Below, one piece after another: positions 1 to 8,917 of a DNA stretch of 64,000 nucleotides. Position 1 is the first letter of the stretch. Every line of letters starts with the position of its first letter. Made by a program: the position numbers and the translations under genes. The notes under the pieces are model-generated. The model searched no databases. It saw nothing but the letters and a program-made list of their open reading frames with translations, and had not been told where the DNA came from. Source of the stretch: TMED109 sp002684605 (GTDB lineage Bacteria > Pseudomonadota > Alphaproteobacteria > TMED109); contig CAJWSU010000001.1 of NCBI GenBank assembly GCA_913046335.1, forward strand, positions 184,409-248,408, in the 5' to 3' direction.

Positions 1-367
1 AGATCCAGTAGAAGAGGTTAAAGCAGGATTTCAAATACTTAAATCTTTAGGAATACGAAATAAAGGGGTTACAATTATTTCTTGTCCTTCTTGTGCCAGA
101 CAAAACTTTGACGTTATTAGTACTGTAAAAATAATAGAAGAAAAGCTAGCTCATATAAAAGAGGTAATCTCTTTATCTATTATTGGATGTGTAGTAAATG
201 GGCCAGGAGAGGCAAAAGAAACAAATATCGGCGTAACAGGTGGAGGCAAAAAATTTCACCAAATTTATATAGATGGTAATACTAGTCATAGAATGGAGCA
301 AAAAGATTTTATTAGTCATGTAGTAGGGTTAGTGGAAAACTATGCGGAAAAAGTGAGAACAAAATGA
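1..367 (+). CDS. ispG: 4-hydroxy-3-methylbut-2-en-1-yl diphosphate synthase, C-terminal part
   Basis: The 5' end lies outside the window; the frame is open from base 2 to a TGA at 365-367. The visible ~121 residues carry the IspG (GcpE) C-terminal Fe-S region: SCPSCARQ, then IIGCVVNGPGEA about 30 residues later, giving the three cysteines that bind the [4Fe-4S] cluster in this family. The enzyme converts MEcPP to HMBPP in the non-mevalonate isoprenoid pathway, in the cytoplasm. The stop overlaps the hisS start in ATGA, so the two are very likely co-transcribed and translationally coupled. The identity is firm although only the C-terminus is seen. Confidence 0.95.
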   Translation, partial: DPVEEVKAGFQILKSLGIRNKGVTIISCPSCARQNFDVISTVKIIEEKLAHIKEVISLSIIGCVVNGPGEAKETNIGVTGGGKKFHQIYIDGNTSHRMEQKDFISHVVGLVENYAEKVRTK

Positions 368-1614
368 GTAATAAGCTACAATCAGTAAGAGGTACACATG
401 ACCACCTTCCAGAAGATATGTATAAGTTCAAGCATATCATTACTAAAGCAGAATATATTTCAGCTCTTTATGGTTTTAAACCTATGGCAACTCCAATATT
501 TGAATTTTCAAGTGTATTTAAAAAAACTTTAGGAGAAAGCTCTGATATAGTTAATAAAGAAATGTATACTTTTAATGATAAAGGCAATGAAGAAATAACT
601 TTACGGCCAGAGGGTACTGCTGGAATTGTAAGAGCTATAATATCTAATGGGCTGGCGCATGAAATGCCTTTTAAAGCCTTTTATAATGGCCCTATGTTTC
701 GTTATGAACGCCCACAAAAAGGAAGACTAAGGCAATTTCATCAAATAGGTATAGAATTATTAGGAACTAATAGTGAACAAGCTGATATTGAAGTAATAGC
801 TTGTGCCAATAATTTAATAAAATCATTAAATATTGATAAATCATCGACACTAAATATTAATAGTTTAGGAAATATTGCTGAAAGAAAAAACTATATAGCA
901 GAGCTATTAGTCTATTTAAATGATTTTAAAAACAAGCTATCAATAGACAGTAAAAATAGATTTGAAAAAAACCCTTTAAGAATCTTAGATTCAAAATCTG
1001 AAGAAGATATAGAAATTATAAAGAATGCACCAAAGCTTATAAATTATTTAGAGGCGGAATCTAAAGATAACTTTAATAAAGTTTTGGAAGGCTTAACTAG
1101 TTTAGATATTCCATATAAAATTAATCATAAATTAGTAAGAGGTTTAGATTATTATAATAATACTACATTTGAATTTATTACAGATAGATTAGGGTCACAA
1201 AGTGCTATCCTTGCAGGCGGAAGATATGATAATTTAATGAAACAAATGGGAGGCTCTGATATACCAGGCATAGGTTGGGCCGCAGGTATAGAAAGACTTG
1301 CCTTGCTAGCAACAATAAAAAAAGATCAAAAGAAGAAAATTTCTATAATTCCAATAGGTATTGAAAATAATATCTTGTGTATGAAATTAGCAAATGAATT
1401 AATAAATAAAAATATTTCTATAGATATGGGCTATAGTGGGAATTTAAAAAAAAGGCTTAAGCAAGCAAATAAAGTTTCTGCTCACTATGCCATTATTATA
1501 GGCAATGAAGAAGTTGAAAATAATAATGCTATTATTAGAAATTTAGAAACCGGCTCTCAAGACAACATAAAATTAGATAAGTTAGTTAAACATATAGAAA
1601 AAATATTACTTTAA
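364..1614 (+). CDS. hisS: Histidine--tRNA ligase
   Basis: Class II aminoacyl-tRNA synthetase of 416 residues, a normal length for bacterial HisRS. Visible motifs are RGTHDHLPED at the N-terminus, motif 2 (FRYERPQKGRLRQFHQ, about 112-127), the histidine-specific GLDYYNNTTFEF (about 261-272), AGGRYDNL, and motif 3 (GIGWAAGIERL, about 304-314). A small anticodon-binding domain follows, from roughly residue 325. It charges tRNA-His in the cytoplasm. The start ATG overlaps the ispG stop by 4 bp, and prfA starts one base after the hisS stop, so ispG-hisS-prfA-prmC looks like one operon, a common alphaproteobacterial order. Confidence 0.97.
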   Translation: MSNKLQSVRGTHDHLPEDMYKFKHIITKAEYISALYGFKPMATPIFEFSSVFKKTLGESSDIVNKEMYTFNDKGNEEITLRPEGTAGIVRAIISNGLAHEMPFKAFYNGPMFRYERPQKGRLRQFHQIGIELLGTNSEQADIEVIACANNLIKSLNIDKSSTLNINSLGNIAERKNYIAELLVYLNDFKNKLSIDSKNRFEKNPLRILDSKSEEDIEIIKNAPKLINYLEAESKDNFNKVLEGLTSLDIPYKINHKLVRGLDYYNNTTFEFITDRLGSQSAILAGGRYDNLMKQMGGSDIPGIGWAAGIERLALLATIKKDQKKKISIIPIGIENNILCMKLANELINKNISIDMGYSGNLKKRLKQANKVSAHYAIIIGNEEVENNNAIIRNLETGSQDNIKLDKLVKHIEKILL

Positions 1615-1615
1615 T

Positions 1616-2698
1616 ATGATACCAGTTTTAAAAAATAGACTTGAAGAAATACTTAATAAGTATTCAGAAATAGAATCAAAATTATTAGATAGTGATATCA
1701 ATATTGATATAAGGTTAAGTTTAACGAAAGAACACTCAGACCTGTCTCCAATTATAACAGCTATTAATGAACTTCAATCTTGCGAGACAGAAATTGAAGG
1801 TGTTAAAGAAATACTTGATGACAAAGACATAGATTCCTCCCTGAGGGAGGAAGCTCTGAAAGAGCTTGATAGTCTAAAAAAATCATTACAAAAATGTACT
1901 GAAATAACACAAAAACTTCTTATTCCTAAAGATCCAGATGATAATAGAAATGCGATAATTGAAATTAGGGCTGGAACAGGCGGAGATGAAGCAGCTCTTT
2001 TTGGAAGCAACTTATTAAAAATGTATGTAAGGTATGTAGAATTACAAAAATGGAAAATTGAAATTTTATCATTATCTGAAAATGATATTGGAGGATGTAA
2101 AGAAGCTTCTGCAAAAATAATAGGTAACAATGTTTTCGGAAGGTTAAAATTTGAAAGTGGTGTACATAGAGTCCAAAGAGTTCCTACAACTGAGACACAA
2201 GGAAGAATACATACTTCAGCTGCAACAGTTGCTATACTTCCTGTAGTAGAAGAAGTTGATATTGAGATTAATACTAGTGAGTTAAGGATCGATACTTATA
2301 GAGCACAAGGAGCTGGAGGGCAGCATGTTAATAAAACTGAAAGTGCCGTAAGAATAACCCACCTACCTACAGGAACAGTCACTCAATGCCAAGATGGCAA
2401 GTCTCAACATAAAAACAAAGCTAAAGCTTTAGAGATGCTGAGAGCAAAATTATATAATAATGAAAAAGAAATAAGAGATTCAGAAAGAAGTGAAAAAAGA
2501 AAATCTTTAGTGGGTTCGGGAGATAGGTCTGAAAGAATTAGAACCTATAATTTTCCTCAAGACAGAATTACAGATCATAGAATCCAATTATCACTAAATA
2601 AGATAGAAGAAATTCTTTCGGGGTCTAGACTCAATGAAATTATAGATGTCTTATTAGCACAAGAAGAGAGTGATAGACTTACCAATCTTACTGAATAA
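1616..2698 (+). CDS. prfA: Peptide chain release factor 1
   Basis: Release factor of 360 residues that reads UAA and UAG stop codons. The stop-codon recognition tripeptide PxT is PTT at residues 190-192, which marks it as RF1 and not RF2 (SPF). The catalytic GGQ loop is at 234-236 (QGAGGQHVNKTESAVR); its glutamine is normally methylated by PrmC, whose gene follows directly. The gene begins one base after hisS and continues in the same direction into prmC. A GC-rich perfect inverted repeat sits inside the coding region at 1834-1852 and is listed separately. Confidence 0.97.
   Translation: MIPVLKNRLEEILNKYSEIESKLLDSDINIDIRLSLTKEHSDLSPIITAINELQSCETEIEGVKEILDDKDIDSSLREEALKELDSLKKSLQKCTEITQKLLIPKDPDDNRNAIIEIRAGTGGDEAALFGSNLLKMYVRYVELQKWKIEILSLSENDIGGCKEASAKIIGNNVFGRLKFESGVHRVQRVPTTETQGRIHTSAATVAILPVVEEVDIEINTSELRIDTYRAQGAGGQHVNKTESAVRITHLPTGTVTQCQDGKSQHKNKAKALEMLRAKLYNNEKEIRDSERSEKRKSLVGSGDRSERIRTYNFPQDRITDHRIQLSLNKIEEILSGSRLNEIIDVLLAQEESDRLTNLTE
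1834..1852 (+). repeat. GC-rich inverted repeat inside prfA
   Basis: TTCCTCCC, a TGA loop, then GGGAGGAA forms a perfect 8-bp stem (9 bp if the outer T-A of the loop pairs). It lies in the codons for residues 73-79 of RF1. A stem this rich in G and C stands out in such an AT-rich sequence. No T run follows, so it is not a classical terminator. I found no second copy of this sequence in the window. It may be simple coding chance or an mRNA hairpin. Confidence 0.6.
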
Positions 2699-2717
2699 AA
2701 AAAAGCTTTTAATAATA

Positions 2718-3566
2718 ATGAAAATATCTGGTATACTAAAAGTAGGTAGAGAACTGTTAAGTAAAGCAGAAATTTATAATCCTCAAAGAGAAGCTAAATT
2801 AATAGTTTGTAGTGTATTAAATATTAATATCGAAAATACTTTCTTAGATACAGATAATGAAATCACTAAATTACAAATAGAAAATATTTTATCTCTTTTT
2901 TATCGTCGTTCAAAAGGCGAGCCTTTTTCTTATTTAACGGAGTCTGCATTATTTTTTGGTTTTACATTTTATATAAACAATCGCGTTCTTATTCCACGAC
3001 CAGAAACAGAAGAATTAGTTGAGATAGTACTTAATAAAATTAAACATAAAAATAAAAAATATAATCTATTGGATATAGCAACTGGTTCTGGAGTAATTTT
3101 AGCAAGCCTTTTAATGCACCTTCCTAAATCTTTCGGAATAGGGACAGATATATCTCTAAATGCTTTAAAGGTGTCTAAAATTAATATAGATAATTTAAAA
3201 TTAAACAATAGAGCTGAATTAGTAAATACTAATTGGTCTGAAGGCTTAAAAGATAATAACTTTGATATAATATTATGTAATCCTCCGTATATTGCAAATA
3301 AGCATATTAAAAATTTACATAATGAAGTAAAAAATTATGAGCCTTTAATTGCTTTAAAAGGAGGGGCTAGTGGGTTAGAATCTTTTATTTCCTTGCTACC
3401 ATCAGCAAGAAATGTAATTAAAAATAATGGGTTAATAATATTTGAAGTAGGTTTTGATCAAGCGCAAATGGCAAAAAATATTCTTGAAAAAAATGAATTT
3501 ATAGTTACAGAAATAATAAAAGACTTGGCAGGTATTGAGAGAATTATAATAGCTAAACCAATTTAA
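2718..3566 (+). CDS. prmC: Release factor glutamine methyltransferase
   Basis: SAM-dependent N5-glutamine methyltransferase that modifies the GGQ glutamine of RF1 and RF2. The open frame extends upstream to 2670, but the ATG at 2718 gives the typical N-terminus (MKISGILKVGRELL) and a normal length of 282 residues; starting at 2670 would add 16 atypical residues overlapping prfA. Visible are motif I (DIATGSGV, about 119-126) and the catalytic NPPY (188-191), preceded by the N-terminal helical substrate-binding domain with IPRPETEELVE. It directly follows its substrate gene, prfA. Confidence 0.95.
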   Translation: MKISGILKVGRELLSKAEIYNPQREAKLIVCSVLNINIENTFLDTDNEITKLQIENILSLFYRRSKGEPFSYLTESALFFGFTFYINNRVLIPRPETEELVEIVLNKIKHKNKKYNLLDIATGSGVILASLLMHLPKSFGIGTDISLNALKVSKINIDNLKLNNRAELVNTNWSEGLKDNNFDIILCNPPYIANKHIKNLHNEVKNYEPLIALKGGASGLESFISLLPSARNVIKNNGLIIFEVGFDQAQMAKNILEKNEFIVTEIIKDLAGIERIIIAKPI

Positions 3567-3743
3567 AAATAAAAAAAAAAAAAATAACTTGGAATTAAAT
3601 TTTATATGACTAATATGTAATTTCTAGAGATTCATACTTATAAATTAGAAAATCTTTTTAGAACTAATTCCTTAAATTTTTAAATATATTTTATAGTTAT
3701 TTATAATTTTAATGGAAATCAATAAATAAAGAAGGAAAATGAT

Positions 3744-4181
3744 ATGAGAGTATCAAATACTCCCAGAAGACATAGCAGAAGCAGAAATAACACAGGCAGA
3801 AGGAATAGTAATTCTCCTAATAACCCATATGATGGTAATAAAGATAATAAAATAAAAGGTAATGCTATTCAAGTTCATGAAAGATATCAATCTATGGCTA
3901 GAGATGCTATTAGTTCTGGCGATATAGTTAAAGCTGAATATTATTTTCAGCATGCAGAACATTATCATAGAATTCATAAATTAGCGTTAGGTCTACAACA
4001 AGAAAAACAAAAGCAAAATCCAAAGAATATAGTTCCTATTAATAAGGAAGAAGATCCAAAAAAAGATTTAGAAAAAAATAATACAAAAAAAAATAGTTCA
4101 GCTAAAATATCCGATGCTGCAATGAATAGAGAAAATAATAATATAAATATTGAAGAAAATAAAAATAATATTCAAAAATAG
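3744..4181 (+). CDS. DUF4167 domain protein
   Basis: 145-residue basic protein. The N-terminal ~30 residues are rich in Arg, Ser and Asn (MRVSNTPRRHSRSRNN), as in the RNA-binding-like N-terminus of DUF4167 proteins. The conserved core, about residues 40-75, reads VHERYQSMARDAISSGD and then AEYYFQHAEHYHRI. The tail is low-complexity Lys/Asn/Glu. It follows prmC, the usual alphaproteobacterial place for this family. An AAGGAAAA ribosome site at 3733-3739 supports the start. The function of the family is not established. It is shorter than many members because the disordered tail is short. Confidence 0.85.
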   Translation: MRVSNTPRRHSRSRNNTGRRNSNSPNNPYDGNKDNKIKGNAIQVHERYQSMARDAISSGDIVKAEYYFQHAEHYHRIHKLALGLQQEKQKQNPKNIVPINKEEDPKKDLEKNNTKKNSSAKISDAAMNRENNNINIEENKNNIQK

Positions 4182-4190
4182 TAAAGTATT

Positions 4191-6800
4191 TTACAAACTA
4201 TCCCAAATATTATCTAACCTATCACGAGCTTTAATGAATAAATCATAATCATGATTTTTTAACTGTACACCCTTTGGCATTCTAACTTTAAGAGGATTAA
4301 CCTGCTTATTTCTAAATATTATTTCATAATGCAAATGAGGGCCTGTTGACCTACCTGTTGTTCCTACATAACCAATAACTTGTCCTTGCTTTACCCTCTT
4401 ACCCTCTTTTATACCTCTACCAAAACGAGCCAAGTGTGCATAAGCAGTCTTATAATCAGAGTTATGGCGAATGCGTATGTAATTTCCATAACCCCCATTT
4501 TTTCTTGATAATTCTATTATTCCATCACCTGCTGCAAATATAGGTGTATTTCTTGGAGCAGCAAAATCTACTCCTTTATGCATTTTAGTATAACCTAAAA
4601 TAGGATGTTTACGTTTACCAAATACGGACGATATTCTTGCCCCGTCTAGAGGTGTTCTCATTAATGCTTTTCTAACACTACTTGCGTCATTATCAAAATA
4701 ATCAAAATAACCTTTTTCATACTCAAACCTATAAAGTATTAGCCTCTCACCTTCTAAGGTTAAAACAGACCTTATAACTGGGCCGCTAGATACTAAATCT
4801 CCAGATTTAGTATGTTGTAATTGATACATTACTTCAAAAGAATCTCCAGATCTAATTTCTCTTTGGAAATCAACATCAAAAGAGTATAACTTTACTACTT
4901 CCATTAAAACCGGTATTGGCATACCTGCATTTTTTGCAGACATATATAAACTAGAATTAATTTCACCGGAGGCTTTATGAAAAGTCCTAATAGTAGGTTC
5001 TTGATATTTATTTAATATAAAATCTTTTTTATTCTTAAAAACTTCAATAGACCTAACCTTATCAATATAAATAACTATACCATTGATTATTTTATCATCA
5101 TTCTCTTGAAAATATATTTTTATTTCTTGGCCAACACGAATTTTTTTAGGATCAAATACACTCTTTAATTTATTAACAAAACCAAAAATATTATTTTCAG
5201 AAATATTTAAACTAGAAAAAGCGTGGGATAATGTATCTCCTTTCTTGAAAGTAAAAGTCTCAATAGTATTATTAGAAGATTGTATTAAACTTTTATTATT
5301 CCATTCATCAACTTTTTTAATAATTTTTTTTCTTTTTGTAAGGTTTGGCTTTACTAATTCAGCTAATTCTTTTTTAGCATTAATTATTGATGACTTTTTG
5401 ACAATATATTTATTATTATTATCTAAGATTACTAAATAGCCTTTTTTTCTCGATTTCTCTATAAAAAACCCTACAATTGGATTTTTATCTCTTCCTAAAG
5501 CTACAATTATAGAACTTCCAGACCTAACTAAATTAGGGTTCATTTTTTTACTTAAAACTTTTAGCACTTTTCTAATAACAATCTTTTTTTCACCTAATGC
5601 TAATAATCTTGCTAATAAAGTATCTCCTTCTGTAATTTTACCTTCAATTAGATTTGTCTCATAATATAAATCATTATCCTCAATTTTTGAATTACTTACA
5701 GAATCTATACTTTTTATTACAACCTTCTTTTCAAGATTATCTATATTTTGAGGTATATCTTTTTTATTTTCCACAAACTTTAAGCTAGCGACAATACCCT
5801 TTGCTAATTTTATAGATTGTTTTTTTGCTAAAAACATACCATCATTTATTTTTATAACTACAACTGCAGACTCGTTATTAATTTTAATAGCAAATGCTTT
5901 TATTCTATTATCTTTAGGAAATATAATTTTATAACCTAGCTTAATTTTTATTGGCTCATACACTGTAGAAAAAGCATCTACAGCTTCTCTTGCTTCTTTA
6001 AAGCTCCAACCTACATCTCTTAATTGTCCTTGAATATTATTGGTCTTTAGCTTTCTATTTTCACCTTTATCTGTTTCTTTATCTGTATCTTTATCTTTGT
6101 CTTTATCTTTATTTTTTCCTTCTATATTTTTTTTGTCATAAAGTCTAAATACCTTAAAATCATCTTTTTTTATTAGAATTGCTTTACCAGACATGGTTAA
6201 GTTAATTTTTTCTAAAAATACTCCCTCTTTATCTACATTGTAAAATAATTTAAGCTCATCATTAGGCTTAAGCTTACGTAAATCCCTTACTGAAGATATT
6301 ACCTGAACAATATTATTTATTTCATTAATATTAATTCCTGAATTAGATAATAATCTTGTTAAATTATCTCCTTTATTTACTTTTATTTTATATACGCCAG
6401 GTTTTGGTTTAAAGTCTGCCTTATTAAATATAGCTTGCACTCTGTCATCAACTAAAATATTAGAAATCTTAGAAGAAGTTATTTTTTTGCCTTTACGCCA
6501 CGAAAGAACTGTAATATTTTTTTTTAACGGAACTGCTACTGCTACTAATAAATTAGTATCGAGTTTAAAATAAAATTTTATCTCTTGCCCTGTCGGCATT
6601 TTTGTTAAATCTAATCTTCTTTTTAATGAACTTATAAATAATTTTGAATCCTGATTATTTATTTCTACTTTAGAGAATACTTTATAGAAAGTGTCTCCTT
6701 TTTTGAGACTCTTACTAATTATAGTTATATTATCTTCAGCTGCAGAATACCCTGAAAAAAAGAATAATATAAGAAATATAAATTTAATTAAATTATACAA
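4191..6800 (-). CDS. M23 family murein metallopeptidase with repeated LysM/OapA-like domains
   Basis: 869-residue exported protein with a signal peptide (residues 1 to about 21, ending SGYSAAED). The C-terminal M23/LytM domain (about 718-840) has the zinc and catalytic motifs HKGVD (H741, D745) and HLH (H822, H824), so it is predicted to cleave peptidoglycan cross-links in the periplasm. The N-terminal part holds at least four copies of a short LysM/OapA-like unit that opens with a [KE]GDT/GDN motif: near residues 34, 144, 392 and 520, with a related GDSF at 652. Several are followed by a GQEIKFYF-like strand. A charged KDKDKDKDTDKETDK linker lies at about 231-245. It is longer than most alphaproteobacterial M23 proteins (often 400-650 residues). 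Confidence 0.88.
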   Translation of the reverse strand: MYNLIKFIFLILFFFSGYSAAEDNITIISKSLKKGDTFYKVFSKVEINNQDSKLFISSLKRRLDLTKMPTGQEIKFYFKLDTNLLVAVAVPLKKNITVLSWRKGKKITSSKISNILVDDRVQAIFNKADFKPKPGVYKIKVNKGDNLTRLLSNSGININEINNIVQVISSVRDLRKLKPNDELKLFYNVDKEGVFLEKINLTMSGKAILIKKDDFKVFRLYDKKNIEGKNKDKDKDKDTDKETDKGENRKLKTNNIQGQLRDVGWSFKEAREAVDAFSTVYEPIKIKLGYKIIFPKDNRIKAFAIKINNESAVVVIKINDGMFLAKKQSIKLAKGIVASLKFVENKKDIPQNIDNLEKKVVIKSIDSVSNSKIEDNDLYYETNLIEGKITEGDTLLARLLALGEKKIVIRKVLKVLSKKMNPNLVRSGSSIIVALGRDKNPIVGFFIEKSRKKGYLVILDNNNKYIVKKSSIINAKKELAELVKPNLTKRKKIIKKVDEWNNKSLIQSSNNTIETFTFKKGDTLSHAFSSLNISENNIFGFVNKLKSVFDPKKIRVGQEIKIYFQENDDKIINGIVIYIDKVRSIEVFKNKKDFILNKYQEPTIRTFHKASGEINSSLYMSAKNAGMPIPVLMEVVKLYSFDVDFQREIRSGDSFEVMYQLQHTKSGDLVSSGPVIRSVLTLEGERLILYRFEYEKGYFDYFDNDASSVRKALMRTPLDGARISSVFGKRKHPILGYTKMHKGVDFAAPRNTPIFAAGDGIIELSRKNGGYGNYIRIRHNSDYKTAYAHLARFGRGIKEGKRVKQGQVIGYVGTTGRSTGPHLHYEIIFRNKQVNPLKVRMPKGVQLKNHDYDLFIKARDRLDNIWDSL
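6065..6113. repeat. 6-bp-phased low-complexity repeat (CTTTAT/CTTTGT)
   Basis: Imperfect tandem hexamers of the type CTTTAT(C/T) on the plus strand encode alternating Lys-Asp in the M23 peptidase on the minus strand (KDKDKDKDTDK). The repeat keeps the reading frame and is a candidate slippage site that would change linker length in steps of two residues. It probably forms a flexible charged linker between repeat units. Confidence 0.7.
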
Positions 6801-6867
6801 TAAACACCTTAATTATATATTATTTGTTATAATAACTATCTACAATATTTATTATGCTAATAAAAAT

Positions 6868-7842
6868 TTAAAATAATTTAATTGCAAGATCTTTAATAGC
6901 ATTAACCAAAACACTCTTCATGGGATCTGAATTAGCTGCATGTGCACCTTCATCTACCACAATTAACTCACCTGATTTCCATTTTTTTGCTATTTGATAT
7001 GCATTGATAGGCGGGCATAAAAGGTCATACCTACCCTGTATGATACTTCCAGGTATGTTATTTAGTTTGTATGCATTTTCTATAAGGTTATTTTCTTTTA
7101 AAAAAAAATTATTTTTAATATAATGCCACTCAAAATATGGGGTATTTGGCTCATAAGTATTATTCTTAAAAAAAGAATCATTAAATGAACTTGGCAAACT
7201 AGAATCATTATTATTTATTTGAGATAAAATTGTTTCATATTTTGCCCACGCTAAAGCTGCAGAACTAGATATAATGCTATTCTTTGATTCAAGTCTTTTT
7301 CCATATGACAATATTGGATCACCTTGTTCCTCTTTATTAAGTAACATTTTCCATTGGTAAAATAATTCAGGCCTATATATTTTAGCTGCTTTCTCAAAAG
7401 CCCAAATAATATTTGTTTTTGAACCTAAAAATACAGATCTTAAAATTAAACCACTCACATACTCACTATAATTTTCTGCATATGCTAAACCTAAAGTTGA
7501 CCCCCAACTTCCACCAACCACTGCCCATTTTTTTATGTTAAGTTTTTTTCTTATAATTTCCATATCAGAAACTAAAGCTTGTGTAGTATTATTGATTAAA
7601 GACCTTTTTGGAATTGACCTACCTGCTCCCCTTTGATCAAACAATATGATTCTATTATCTTTATAATTGAATAATGCTCTGTGATTACTCTGACAACCGC
7701 TCCCAGGGCCGCCATGGAGAAATACAAAAGGAACTCCATTAGGATTGCCTATTTGTTCAACATATAATTTATGACCATCTCCAACCTCCAGATAGCATTT
7801 TTCATAAGGTTGAGGAAATTCTTTATCTTGAATCATAGACAT
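6868..7842 (-). CDS. pip: Proline iminopeptidase
   Basis: 324-residue alpha/beta hydrolase (family S33) that removes N-terminal proline from peptides. Motifs are the oxyanion HGGPGSG, DQRGAGRS, nucleophile elbow GGSWGS, then the acid in QGRYDLLCP and the histidine in DEGAHAAN. The open frame runs up to 8139, but that extension lies antisense to rpmE. The ATG at 7842 is preceded by an AAGGAAA ribosome site and gives the usual family length, so I chose it. The gene is divergent from rpmE. Confidence 0.93.
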   Translation of the reverse strand: MSMIQDKEFPQPYEKCYLEVGDGHKLYVEQIGNPNGVPFVFLHGGPGSGCQSNHRALFNYKDNRIILFDQRGAGRSIPKRSLINNTTQALVSDMEIIRKKLNIKKWAVVGGSWGSTLGLAYAENYSEYVSGLILRSVFLGSKTNIIWAFEKAAKIYRPELFYQWKMLLNKEEQGDPILSYGKRLESKNSIISSSAALAWAKYETILSQINNNDSSLPSSFNDSFFKNNTYEPNTPYFEWHYIKNNFFLKENNLIENAYKLNNIPGSIIQGRYDLLCPPINAYQIAKKWKSGELIVVDEGAHAANSDPMKSVLVNAIKDLAIKLF

Positions 7843-7959
7843 TTTATATTTCCTTACTTGCATAAATATTAAAGTTCTTGTAAAAACTATCTTAATATGA
7901 ATTATACTGATTTTTATAATAAATACAGTCAAATTTAGATATATTAGGACTATAGTGAA

Positions 7960-8181
7960 ATGAAAAAAGATATACATCCAGATTACCATGAAATAACCAT
8001 ACAAATGACTGACGGCTCCGAATTTAAAACTCGTTCCACTTATGGGAAACCTGGAGATAAACTTAAACTTGATATAGATTCTAAATCTCATCCGGCATGG
8101 ACAGGAGGTCCAGCAGTGATAAGAGATGATGTGGGACAAGTAGCAAAATTTAATAAACGTTTTGCTGGTCTAAAAATTTAA
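7960..8181 (+). CDS. rpmE: 50S ribosomal protein L31
   Basis: 73 residues starting MKKDIHPDYHEITIQMTDG, with the L31 features HPAWTGG and FNKRF near the C-terminus. It lacks the CxxC zinc pairs, so it is of the zinc-independent type. L31 sits at the central protuberance of the 50S subunit. Its TAA overlaps the stop codon of the convergent thioesterase gene within a shared TTAA. Confidence 0.95.
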   Translation: MKKDIHPDYHEITIQMTDGSEFKTRSTYGKPGDKLKLDIDSKSHPAWTGGPAVIRDDVGQVAKFNKRFAGLKI

Positions 8182-8630
8182 TTACTTTTTAATATACTCA
8201 TGCAGGCTTTATATATGTTACTAGGAATAGGTATGACTTTTTCCTGATATTTTCTGTCTACATAAACATGGACAAAATAACCTACTGCGCAAGGCTCCGT
8301 ATCATTCTTCTTAAACACCCCAACCTCATACCTTATGCTGGAGTTACCAATTTTTTTAACAACTATACCTACGTCTACTGTTGTAGGGTATTTTATTGAT
8401 TTATAGTATCTACATCTAGTTTCAGGCGTTACACCAATATAATTTGATTTTATAGGGTCAAAATCAGCCTCTGTAATTAAGAAATAGTTAACAACTGTAT
8501 CAAACATAGAATAATATATATTATTATTTACATGCCCATATATATCATTATCTCCCCACCTAGTAGAGTATTTATGCCACCAAATATAATTGTTTCTATT
8601 AATATTAGTAGGAGGCCAATCATCAATCAT
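8178..8630 (-). CDS. Acyl-CoA thioesterase, 4HBT hotdog family
   Basis: 150-residue single hotdog domain. The active-site helix region reads RWGDNDIYGHVNNNIYYSMFD, with the Asp and the GHVNN pattern typical of 4-hydroxybenzoyl-CoA thioesterase/YbgC-like enzymes. It is predicted to hydrolyse acyl-CoA thioesters in the cytoplasm; the substrate cannot be read from sequence. An AGGAA ribosome site precedes the ATG. It lies 21 bp downstream of the DUF1192 gene on the same strand, probably in one transcript. Confidence 0.88.
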   Translation of the reverse strand: MIDDWPPTNINRNNYIWWHKYSTRWGDNDIYGHVNNNIYYSMFDTVVNYFLITEADFDPIKSNYIGVTPETRCRYYKSIKYPTTVDVGIVVKKIGNSSIRYEVGVFKKNDTEPCAVGYFVHVYVDRKYQEKVIPIPSNIYKACMSILKSN

Positions 8631-8651
8631 TTTTATTCCTAGCTGTTCTAT

Positions 8652-8834
8652 TTATTTAAAATATTTTTTTGCTAAATCTAAAGCTTCGTATTTTTTGCTT
8701 TTTAATTTTTTTATTCTATTTATTTCATTTTCTAATTCTGAAATGTATTCTGATAATTCATCAACAGATAAAGCATCTAAATTAGCACCTAATTCTATAT
8801 TACTTTTAGGCTTAATAAATGTTTCTTCTTCCAT
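8652..8834 (-). CDS. DUF1192 small protein
   Basis: 60-residue acidic protein. The conserved part is LDALSVDELSEYISELENEI followed by a Lys-rich helix ending in ALDLAKKYFK, the DUF1192 pattern of a short coiled-coil helix. The family is small, mainly alphaproteobacterial and of unknown function. It is the first gene of a two-gene unit with the thioesterase and divergent from the quinone oxidoreductase. Confidence 0.8.
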   Translation of the reverse strand: MEEETFIKPKSNIELGANLDALSVDELSEYISELENEINRIKKLKSKKYEALDLAKKYFK

Positions 8835-8917
8835 AATTTTTCCTAATAAATATATTTACTTCATATTTTATATAAAATTTATTAAAAATCTATTAATAAA
8901 AAAAAGGATTTAATTTA

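Noticed and set aside
7843..8139. N-terminal extension of the proline iminopeptidase frame
   Set aside because: It is antisense to rpmE, adds a non-family sequence, and a good ribosome site lies at the ATG at 7842.
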